Below, piece after piece: positions 54,410 through 61,344 of a DNA stretch of 64,000 nt (position 1 is its first letter; every line of letters starts with the position of its first letter). The position numbers and the translations under genes are program-made. The notes beneath the pieces are model-generated. The model made no database searches. It was not told the DNA's origin and saw nothing but the letters and a program-made list of their open reading frames with translations. This DNA is from a virus, in IMG/VR virus record IMGVR_UViG_3300044825_003205, positions 1 through 64,000 of that record. The stretch is one strand, 5' to 3'.

Positions 54410-55237
54410 TTATTTAACTTCCTTTTTAGTTCCAGATGCAGTAGAAAATGTCTTTACCTCTTTACCTGGTTTATTTTCGAAATGTTTCTTCATTACTTCT
54501 ACATTCTTAGGGTCATCATCAGAAAAACCTATAAATGTTTTAGCTGGTACAAATTTATTTCCTATGTCACTTTTTATATAAGCTTTCTTATTCAATACAG
54601 CCGCCATTCCTTTAATATAAGATACAAAATCATCCATAGCCATTACTTTTAATTCTTCAGGACTAGCAGCCCCTTTCTCTTCACCGAAACTGACAGGATG
54701 ATACTTATTTAATTCTAAATAGGATTTTATTAATTCAGAATCACTCATGTCGTCTTCATCAACAAAGGTTCTATATTTTCTTAAATTTTTTAGTAACATA
54801 TCTTTGTCGATTCCGTTGAAACCACTTACGATGTAATTATAAACCGCTTTCTTTAATGTCTCAGGTTTGTGTCCCCTTGCAGTAATAATTGCAAAAATCG
54901 AACCGTTATTAATTGCTTCTTTGAAATCGTCGAAAGCAGGACCCGGTTCTGCTCTCATAGCGTCTATCAAAAATTGTTTGTCACCTTCTACTCTAAAGTT
55001 TCTGAAAGGTTCTTTTCCGTAGCCAGTGATGGTTTTACCTTTGTATTCGAAATTATTTTTACCTATTTCATGTCTATATTCCGCAAAGTCTTTTGTGGAC
55101 ATTCCCACTTCTTCACCATCATCAGTTGATAGAATAATTTCTGTAGGCATGTGAACTATGTTGTCGTCCCAATCGAAAGCATAATACTTCATGTTAGGAA
55201 CAAGTCTCTCACTGAAATTCTCTATTAAATAAATCAT
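54410..55237 (-). CDS. HAD-superfamily phosphatase-like protein
   Basis: A 275-residue protein with HAD signatures: motif I FDWDDN (residues 21-26, nucleophile and acid Asp), motif II-like IITARGHKPET (~116), and motif IV GFSDDDPKNVEVM (~238). These make it a plausible magnesium-dependent phosphatase or nucleotidase. A cap region lies between motifs I and II. Its insertion between the tube and sheath genes is unusual, and its substrate is unknown. The first Met at 55237 adds 15 residues before MKYYAFDWDD; an ATG at residue 16 is an equally good start. CTATTTAT lies 5 nt before the longer start. A role in DNA/nucleotide metabolism or virion processing cannot be told apart. Confidence 0.75.
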   Translation of the reverse strand: MIYLIENFSERLVPNMKYYAFDWDDNIVHMPTEIILSTDDGEEVGMSTKDFAEYRHEIGKNNFEYKGKTITGYGKEPFRNFRVEGDKQFLIDAMRAEPGPAFDDFKEAINNGSIFAIITARGHKPETLKKAVYNYIVSGFNGIDKDMLLKNLRKYRTFVDEDDMSDSELIKSYLELNKYHPVSFGEEKGAASPEELKVMAMDDFVSYIKGMAAVLNKKAYIKSDIGNKFVPAKTFIGFSDDDPKNVEVMKKHFENKPGKEVKTFSTASGTKKEVK

Positions 55238-55241
55238 TCTA

Positions 55242-55249
55242 ATAAATAG
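55242..55249 (-). promoter_or_regulatory. CTATTTAT motif before the HAD gene
   Basis: 5 nt before the longer HAD start at 55237; a second copy lies at 55266-55273. Confidence 0.4.
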
Positions 55250-55265
55250 CTTTATATTTTATTTC

Positions 55266-55273
55266 TATAAATA
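55266..55273 (-). promoter_or_regulatory. TATTTATA motif directly after the sheath hairpin
   Basis: Exact motif, 2 nt after the hairpin at 55276-55302 in the direction of transcription. Confidence 0.45.
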
Positions 55274-55275
55274 TA

Positions 55276-55302
55276 AAACCCCCACTTGAAGTGTGGGGGT
55301 TT
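55276..55302 (-). terminator. Terminator after the sheath gene
   Basis: 10-bp stem (aaacccccac with gtgggggttt), 7-base loop, followed on the minus strand by TTATATTTATA. It is one of the most G/C-rich hairpins in the window and ends the sheath gene. Confidence 0.75.
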
Positions 55303-55323
55303 ATTTTTAATTGTTAAAATTTA

Positions 55324-58300
55324 TTAGATATTCTCGAACGAAGCACCTGTAGGTGTGATAAAGAATTCTATATCAATGAATTCAAGTGCTTTTGTTGGTT
55401 TTAGATAAATTTTACCTGTAAGTGTATTTCTATCCAAATCCTCAGGTGTAGACAATACTGTTACACGGAAATCATAAAGACCTCTGTCTCTTCTGATACC
55501 ATCAAGAATTGGGTTTACACTGTCAAGGAACTGTTGTCTCACAATTTGGTCGTTTTGTTCGAACAATAACCTTACCGCTACTGCTGAAATCAACTTACGA
55601 GCTTGTAAAAGTAATCTTCTAACATTCAATCTGTTGAGTGCAGAATCCGCAACTTGTAAAGTTTTGTTACCCCAAATTACAGTACCAACGTCAGAGAAAG
55701 TTGCAATTGGGTTTATTCTACCTTGATACAACGTATCTCTATCTTCTTGTGTTAGTTTCAATCTAGCTTTAACTGAATTTACAAGACCTCTCGTATAACC
55801 CGCTGATGCGAACCAAGGGAATGCAATATTATCAGTTAGTGCTAAGTTTCTACAAACCTCACCTGTTGGAGGAAGATACAATTGTGTATTGTTTACAGTA
55901 TCTCTAACCAAAATCCAAGGATAGTATGTTGCTGTATAATTTGAATCAATTGCTGAATTATCCAAGTTATCAACAGCTTCTTGTGGATAGATTATCAAGT
56001 CAGTATTGTTAGAATCTGTAGTATACATCGGATAATCTGGTGTTGTTGCTATGTATACAGAATCCGCTCTTGAGAATTGAATCATGTTGATAGCCGCTTC
56101 CACAAGCTTGGGATTGTTTACATAATCAATACTCGAAGTTGCAAATACATTGATATTAGTTGATTCAGGGTTTTGGAATGATAAGATACCGAGTAAGTAA
56201 GCATAATAATCGGTATTTGCAAAATCTTGTGAATTTTTATCGACAATTATCCTCTTAAACATACCTTCACCCGAAGCTGTTGGGTATCTTGTTGATGGAG
56301 CAGCTCCTGCTAAGTAACCCGAAGCACCCAATCTAAATCTATCTTCATTCGTTCTATACTCTCTGTAGATATCCCAACCATCGAATCCACCAGCAAAACA
56401 TACTGTGAATTTCCTTGAGTAGATATAATAGTACGGGTTTTCTTGACTTTCAATTTCTGCTCTGAATTCAGCATCTCCACAATCAAATGCAGTTTCACCA
56501 CTTGTTACATATTCAGAACCAATGGTCACAACAGTAGCACCTGAGTCCATATGGAAACCTTTAGTAAGGTAGTTCCAAGGTTCAGAGTCTGTTGCTACAC
56601 CCCAAGTTGCTGCTGAAGGATTTCTTTTACCTTTATATTGTAAGAAAGATAAATCAGTCCCTATTCTTGTTGAAAAACCTAAGTAAGTTCTTCTAACATT
56701 ATCACCGGCAGATTCATCTATTGAAGCACCCGCTGCGGAGATACCGAATGGAGGATTATAAATTACTTCACCAGGGAAATTGTATTGTGTTTTGTAGATT
56801 GGGACAGGAGAAGGGTTTGCAATTGTATCATAAACTCTTTGGTCGTAACCATAGAATCCACAAGGTAATGCATCTATTGGAGCTTCGTTAGAAAGTTCAA
56901 CCATTATGTTTGTTGATACTAATGGATATTCACCATCGAAAGAACCTATCTTTTTACCAATGAAGCTGTTAGAAGCTGGGTCCATTGTACAGTTAGTGAA
57001 TTTTTCAATCACTACCGGATTTTGGTCAGTATCAAAGAAGTCTCTCACCAATACATCAAAAGATAGATTTGAGAAAGAAATGTTCGCAATAGAAACCTTT
57101 ATTTGTGTGTTTGCATCAGAACCATCTGAAATAGAATGGAATCTAAATAACTTATAAACTTTATTACCTCTAAGTTCGGAAACTAAGAATGGGGTAAGAG
57201 GAGTTTGATATTTTTCTAAATTCCATGCAATAGAATCAGAATTATAAGAAACTGCGGCAGGGAGAGCAACCATATTACAATCCAAACCTCTGATGTAACC
57301 TTTATCATATAGTTCATTAAGTTCCACAGGATAGATTTCTTCAACAAAGATAGGAACTTCATTTCTATTTTTATCAAAGTTAGAAACACCCAAAACTTTA
57401 GTTAGGTACCTACTATCACTTATGGAGAATGAAGATTGGAAACTGAAGTTGTCGCCATCTGCTGTTACACCTGATAACAAGAAAGTTCCGAAAGGATTTT
57501 CACTAACTCCTGAGTAAGAACCTGTACAATCCATGATTAAATCTGTTGTACCTGTAACCTGATACTGAGGACCATGTAGTGTTGTAGAATAACTACTTAT
57601 TCCTCTAGAACGTAAAGTTGCTAATACTAGATTATTGTATTCAGAATATGCTGTACCTGAGTAAGAATATACGTTACCTGAAATAGTACCAGTAAAGTTT
57701 CCACCACCGCTATTCGTTAAAGAACTAACCACATAATTAAAAGAAAAACCTGAGTATTGATTACCTGAATAGTTTGAAAAATTCGAATAGTACCAAGGGT
57801 AGTTATCTCCATCGCTCAAAACATTTGATGAAAAATTCAAAGAATTTACACCAAATACGTTTGTGATTGCTGAGTAAGATGCCGAAAGAGCAGTGTAGTC
57901 AGCTCCGATAATCGAACCATAAACTATTGCAGTTGAGGCAGAAGAAGATGGTGTGTCCAATATTTGACCCAAATAAACTTGAAAATCATTATTAAAAGTT
58001 GAAGTCGAACCATCAGATAATCTATACTGAGAATTTAACAAAGCATTTACAGTAGCAGGTAGTGAGCCTGTTAAAGTAATTGTATTACCCGTTGAGTTAC
58101 CCGAGAAGTTACAAGTCCAAGGAGTACCTGAACCCTCAGACAAACCAATTGTTGAAGTATTAACGTTTGCCTTCGCCAATATAGTCCATGAAGGTCCTGC
58201 ATCATAACCTGAAAGACCTAAAATTCTTGTTACGAAAAGTTGGTTAGATTGTTGTAGATATGATTTAGCAATATATGCTGCTTCATATTTTGGGATTTGT

Positions 58301-58518
58301 GTACCCTGAAATTTTGTAGGTTCTGTCCCTCCAAAAAAAGATTGAAATTCATCGTAGTTTGTTATGAAAATAGGTTCGAAAGCGGGACCTCTAAGAGTCT
58401 CACCAACCAAACCCAACGTCGTAACACCTACACTCTGCGCCACAAAAGACAAGTCAGTTTCTGAGGTATAAACACCTGGAGAAACGAACACTTTCTGATT
58501 TACTTGAGCTGTTGCCAT
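55324..58518 (-). CDS. 18: Tail sheath protein gp18-like, enlarged
   Basis: A 1064-residue contractile sheath subunit. The N-terminus (FVSPGVYTSETDLSFVAQSV, then GETLRGPAFEPIFITNYDEF) and the C-terminus (LLQARKLISAVAVRLLFEQN, then GLYDFRVTVLSTPEDLDRNT) are diagnostic of gp18. T4 gp18 has 659 residues, so about 400 extra residues are present, mainly Ser/Gly/Tyr-rich beta sequence at about residues 105-380 (for example NSLNFSSNVLSDGDNYPWYY), which probably forms protruding domains on the tail surface. It is followed by a strong terminator-like hairpin (55276-55302). Motif TATTTATG lies 34 nt upstream. Confidence 0.92.
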   Translation of the reverse strand: MATAQVNQKVFVSPGVYTSETDLSFVAQSVGVTTLGLVGETLRGPAFEPIFITNYDEFQSFFGGTEPTKFQGTQIPKYEAAYIAKSYLQQSNQLFVTRILGLSGYDAGPSWTILAKANVNTSTIGLSEGSGTPWTCNFSGNSTGNTITLTGSLPATVNALLNSQYRLSDGSTSTFNNDFQVYLGQILDTPSSSASTAIVYGSIIGADYTALSASYSAITNVFGVNSLNFSSNVLSDGDNYPWYYSNFSNYSGNQYSGFSFNYVVSSLTNSGGGNFTGTISGNVYSYSGTAYSEYNNLVLATLRSRGISSYSTTLHGPQYQVTGTTDLIMDCTGSYSGVSENPFGTFLLSGVTADGDNFSFQSSFSISDSRYLTKVLGVSNFDKNRNEVPIFVEEIYPVELNELYDKGYIRGLDCNMVALPAAVSYNSDSIAWNLEKYQTPLTPFLVSELRGNKVYKLFRFHSISDGSDANTQIKVSIANISFSNLSFDVLVRDFFDTDQNPVVIEKFTNCTMDPASNSFIGKKIGSFDGEYPLVSTNIMVELSNEAPIDALPCGFYGYDQRVYDTIANPSPVPIYKTQYNFPGEVIYNPPFGISAAGASIDESAGDNVRRTYLGFSTRIGTDLSFLQYKGKRNPSAATWGVATDSEPWNYLTKGFHMDSGATVVTIGSEYVTSGETAFDCGDAEFRAEIESQENPYYYIYSRKFTVCFAGGFDGWDIYREYRTNEDRFRLGASGYLAGAAPSTRYPTASGEGMFKRIIVDKNSQDFANTDYYAYLLGILSFQNPESTNINVFATSSIDYVNNPKLVEAAINMIQFSRADSVYIATTPDYPMYTTDSNNTDLIIYPQEAVDNLDNSAIDSNYTATYYPWILVRDTVNNTQLYLPPTGEVCRNLALTDNIAFPWFASAGYTRGLVNSVKARLKLTQEDRDTLYQGRINPIATFSDVGTVIWGNKTLQVADSALNRLNVRRLLLQARKLISAVAVRLLFEQNDQIVRQQFLDSVNPILDGIRRDRGLYDFRVTVLSTPEDLDRNTLTGKIYLKPTKALEFIDIEFFITPTGASFENI

Positions 58519-58551
58519 TATTTACGGTTTCTATTTAGATTTATTTTTATT

Positions 58552-58559
58552 CATAAATA
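58552..58559 (-). promoter_or_regulatory. TATTTATG motif before the sheath gene
   Basis: 34 nt before the ATG at 58518, one mismatch from TATTTATA. Confidence 0.4.
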
Positions 58560-58638
58560 TTCAAGTAAGAATGAAAAAACTTTACTTTTTCAAATCTATT
58601 TATAAACAGGAAGAAACTATTCTACCTTTTTTATCTTT

Positions 58639-58806
58639 ATGGGAGGATTATACGATAACGAAATAAAAAACATTAAAATATCAAAAGAAGTACACGATAT
58701 TCTAAAAAAGTATTGTGACAAAAAAGGAATTAAAATATACAAATTCTTAGAGACCTTGATATTAGAAAAGTGTAAAGAGAAAAAAGATATATACGGAGAG
58801 GATTAA
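58639..58806 (+). CDS. Small 55-aa protein, possible ribbon-helix-helix type
   Basis: A plus-strand frame of 55 codons between the sheath gene and the gp15-like gene, both of which are on the minus strand. The product starts MGGLYDNEIKNIKISKEVHD and has a beta-strand-then-two-helices layout (IKISKEVHDILKKYCDKKGI then YKFLETLILEKC), which fits a CopG/ribbon-helix-helix DNA-binding fold of short regulators or antitoxins. Its stop overlaps the end of the convergent gp15-like gene by 4 nt. No Shine-Dalgarno is present. The Lys/Glu-rich, low-complexity A/T composition means a chance frame is possible, but it is clean and well placed. Confidence 0.5.
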   Translation: MGGLYDNEIKNIKISKEVHDILKKYCDKKGIKIYKFLETLILEKCKEKKDIYGED

Positions 58807-59846
58807 ACCAATCTGTTAGCTATTTGCATAATTGAATTTCGTGAGTTGTCGTCTTTAGTGACTTCCACTCTCAAAATATCATTTGTATCTAAAAATATTT
58901 CCGAAACATCAGAACCGAAATATTGGTTGTTGATAAAAATATCATAAGATGAAATGTTTGTAGTGTTAGTAATTGTGACATTAACACGATTATCAATTAT
59001 TTCACTAAGAACTGTGGTGCCTGATACAAATAAAAATTCATTAACAAATGTACTGGTGTTAGGTGGTTCAGATTTTCTTTTCCTTCCAATTGAAGGTCCA
59101 TCCGAAACTTCCATCATGGTAAGCACTCTCGAAATTGCTGGCTTAACTTCAAACTCATCTTCGTCAATCAAATACCCTAACATTGTGAAGTCATAGTTTT
59201 GAACATAATATTTTCTTTTATCTAAGTCACTCACACTTTCATCGCTTACATTATTCATTATGATAGGAACATATTGACCTTTGATAAAAGTATATGCTTG
59301 ACGAGAAGAAAATTTTTGTAATACAATTTTGTTAAACTCATTGAGTTCTCTCATTCTATTACAAACAATCCTAACATTGAAAGTCATATCTACTGGAACA
59401 GGTTGTGGTATTTTATATATGTCCATACCTTCCTGATTTCCATTCCATGTTGGTACCGATGCATAATAGAATTCTTTTCTATTTGGAATTGTATATTGTA
59501 GAGAAGGGTTTGTTCCATATTTCACATCTGGATTCCTCACAACCGTTATGAACGGGGGTTTTACATTAAAGTCTTGGTCAACAAAATTCCAAGTCTCTGT
59601 GAACTGAGTCCAATTCTGAGTCGTAATTATTATATCGATTAGAGGAACTAATTTACCCGCAGTTACTAAACGTAAATCTTCTTTAACAAAATCTAACATA
59701 CCTCTATCTAAATCTGAGTGTAGAACTGATTTAGGTAAGTAAGTACCATCCTTGTTTATATATTCAAGAAGTTGTTGCCTTCTCGCATACAAGGTTTTTT
59801 TTGGTTCTAAAGGTAAAGATTTTATGACTTTTTTCGGATAACCCAT
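58803..59846 (-). CDS. 15: gp15-like tail completion/sheath terminator protein
   Basis: A 347-residue protein resembling T4 gp15, which caps the tail tube and sheath at the neck. Typical features are a central VDMTFNVRIVCNRMRELNEF and IVLQKFSSRQAYTFIKGQYV, then DLDKRKYYVQNYDFTMLGYL, equivalent to the gp15 core that follows the YELSI-type strand. A C-terminal ~100 residues of Ser/Asn-rich Ig-like sequence are extra compared with T4 gp15 (272). I chose the start at 59846 because it follows the preceding stop as TAA-T-ATG, the same junction as 6583/6581; an upstream ATG at 59864 gives six more residues and overlaps the upstream gene. Confidence 0.72.
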   Translation of the reverse strand: MGYPKKVIKSLPLEPKKTLYARRQQLLEYINKDGTYLPKSVLHSDLDRGMLDFVKEDLRLVTAGKLVPLIDIIITTQNWTQFTETWNFVDQDFNVKPPFITVVRNPDVKYGTNPSLQYTIPNRKEFYYASVPTWNGNQEGMDIYKIPQPVPVDMTFNVRIVCNRMRELNEFNKIVLQKFSSRQAYTFIKGQYVPIIMNNVSDESVSDLDKRKYYVQNYDFTMLGYLIDEDEFEVKPAISRVLTMMEVSDGPSIGRKRKSEPPNTSTFVNEFLFVSGTTVLSEIIDNRVNVTITNTTNISSYDIFINNQYFGSDVSEIFLDTNDILRVEVTKDDNSRNSIMQIANRLV

Positions 59847-59847
59847 A

Positions 59848-60375
59848 TTATAATTTATCACCAAATTTATTGAAAAAGAATTTAGGGATATCCGAGTGAC
59901 CCAAAGAAACCGAATATATGTCCTCCACCCCCGAATCTTTCAATTTATTTATTGCATATTTCAAAGAGGACGACCCCCATTGTCTTCCCTTTTGATAAAC
60001 TACCACCACATCTGAATTTTGAGGAATTTTTACTGATGTATACGAACCTTCTATTGAAGGGTCTATCAGTCCAACAAAGTTATAACCTTGTCCTATGGCC
60101 GGATAAGCTCTGAGACCACCCTTAGAAAACCCCGAAACAGAACTTATTTTTATCCCTTCAATTCTCCTTTTAACCTCATCAATTGTATATTGCCAAGGAA
60201 TAAAACAAAAAGGTTTGTTTCTTAATAAAGATTTAGGTACTTGTTCCATCATCCAATTAGGTGTTGCGTAATAAAGCCCTCCAAAAACCAAAGCCCCTGG
60301 TTCCGACTTGAAGTCATCTGGAACTGTTACAATTATTTCGCCAACCTTTTTAATTCTATAACCTAACTGTGACAT
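59848..60375 (-). CDS. Alpha/beta-hydrolase-like protein in neck cluster
   Basis: A 175-residue protein with a nucleophile elbow SVSGFSKGGLRA (Ser84 in G-F-S-K-G-G), a possible acid at D105 (FVGLIDPSIEG), and H160 near the C-terminus (SVSLGHSDIPKF), so a Ser-Asp-His triad in the correct order is possible. The surrounding strands (VVVVYQKGRQWGSSSL) fit an alpha/beta-hydrolase core. It is small for the family (usually over 200). It lies between the gp14-like and gp15-like genes, 5 nt from one and adjoining the other, so it is expressed with the neck proteins. Possible roles are lysis, cell-surface esterase activity or a purely structural descendant; substrate unknown. Confidence 0.6.
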   Translation of the reverse strand: MSQLGYRIKKVGEIIVTVPDDFKSEPGALVFGGLYYATPNWMMEQVPKSLLRNKPFCFIPWQYTIDEVKRRIEGIKISSVSGFSKGGLRAYPAIGQGYNFVGLIDPSIEGSYTSVKIPQNSDVVVVYQKGRQWGSSSLKYAINKLKDSGVEDIYSVSLGHSDIPKFFFNKFGDKL

Positions 60376-60380
60376 AACTT

Positions 60381-60896
60381 TTATATTCCTTTGAATTCAT
60401 TTTCATTTACAGGGGTTGCAGTAATCGTCCTGTAGAATGGTTTATAACCACCATAAGTATGTTTATTATCTGAAACTACCCTACCATCATCTGCAACTAC
60501 ATAATATCTCACTTTTCTTTCTGTTTCATAATAAGCAAAGTAGTCACCGAAAGCGATATCCACTTGTAGAGATTCCAAGTAGTTTTGATAAATAGAAAAT
60601 CTCATATTACCAGGTTCTTCCAACTCAACTTTACTTTGACCTATTTTCTGATTTGTAGGTTGAACAATTTGAACATAACCCTTGAGTTCAATAGGAGGTA
60701 AAAACTGAATTCCATCCTCAGGTGCTTCCCCATAAACATCATCCGTTTTGGTTTTGTATCTATCAATCCTATATAAAACTACAGTAAAATTCATGTCACC
60801 CTCTAGCCACTCTTGACCCATTTCAATGTCTAAGGCATAATCCTCAGCGCCGAAAAACTTACCAAGTCTTGTTATAGGGACTAATTTTTGTTCCAT
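60381..60896 (-). CDS. 14: gp14-like neck protein
   Basis: A 171-residue protein in the position of T4 gp14, the neck component that works with gp13 and gp15. Visible fits are an N-terminal FGAEDYALDIEMGQEWLEGD, a beta-barrel core (YVQIVQPTNQKIGQ), and GDYFAYYETERKVRYYVVAD, like the GDLIYFPM... segment of gp14. It is shorter than T4 gp14 (256), so the assignment is moderate. A TATTTATC motif lies 9 nt before the ATG. It is divergently arranged from the SET-domain gene, with 49 nt between the starts. Confidence 0.6.
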   Translation of the reverse strand: MEQKLVPITRLGKFFGAEDYALDIEMGQEWLEGDMNFTVVLYRIDRYKTKTDDVYGEAPEDGIQFLPPIELKGYVQIVQPTNQKIGQSKVELEEPGNMRFSIYQNYLESLQVDIAFGDYFAYYETERKVRYYVVADDGRVVSDNKHTYGGYKPFYRTITATPVNENEFKGI

Positions 60897-60904
60897 AGTT
60901 ATTT

Positions 60905-60912
60905 GATAAATA
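60905..60912 (-). promoter_or_regulatory. TATTTATC motif before the gp14-like gene
   Basis: 9 nt before the ATG at 60896, in the 49-nt divergent gap with the SET gene. Confidence 0.4.
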
Positions 60913-60945
60913 CTTAATTCTTGTTTATATTTTATACAAAAATTA

Positions 60946-61344
60946 ATGAGAATATTTCCCCCTACGAAAATTTTTCTAGCGAAAAGCCCTATTCATGGGT
61001 ATGGAATATTTGCAAACTCTTTTATAAAAAAAGACGAAATAATCGAAGAGTGTCCTATTTTAGATTTGAAAGTTCCGAAAGGTGAAAGATGTGATATACT
61101 ATCTGACTATAGATTTAATTGGCCTTACGGAACTTCTGATTGGGAAAAACAAGTAGTCGCTTGGGGATGGGGTTCATTGTATAATCATTCAGAAACCCCA
61201 AACGCATCTTGGAGGTCAAATCATGAGAGAAATACTTTCGAGTTTTATGCTCTAACTGAAATAAATCCATTTGAAGAAATACTCATATTTTACGGAGGAA
61301 CTGACTATTGGTTGGATGGGAGAACACACGTTAATGTTATATGA
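60946..61344 (+). CDS. SET-domain protein (putative methyltransferase)
   Basis: A 132-residue compact SET domain with no pre- or post-SET regions. The signatures are KSPIHGYGIFANSFIKKDEI (residues 13-32), the SAM-binding LYNHSETPNASW (N80-H81), and the closing EEILIFYGG with the catalytic-type Tyr116. Such small SET proteins exist in bacteria and phages; most methylate lysines of protein substrates. The stop overlaps the following SNF2 gene as ATGA, so the two are translationally coupled. Substrate unknown; possibilities include host ribosomal or transcription proteins, or a virion protein. It starts the plus-strand segment. Confidence 0.85.
   Translation: MRIFPPTKIFLAKSPIHGYGIFANSFIKKDEIIEECPILDLKVPKGERCDILSDYRFNWPYGTSDWEKQVVAWGWGSLYNHSETPNASWRSNHERNTFEFYALTEINPFEEILIFYGGTDYWLDGRTHVNVI

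Noticed and set aside
58571-58666. 31-codon plus-strand frame upstream of the 55-aa gene
   Set aside because: Too short and overlaps the 55-aa gene in another frame, without a start signal; may be part of a leader.
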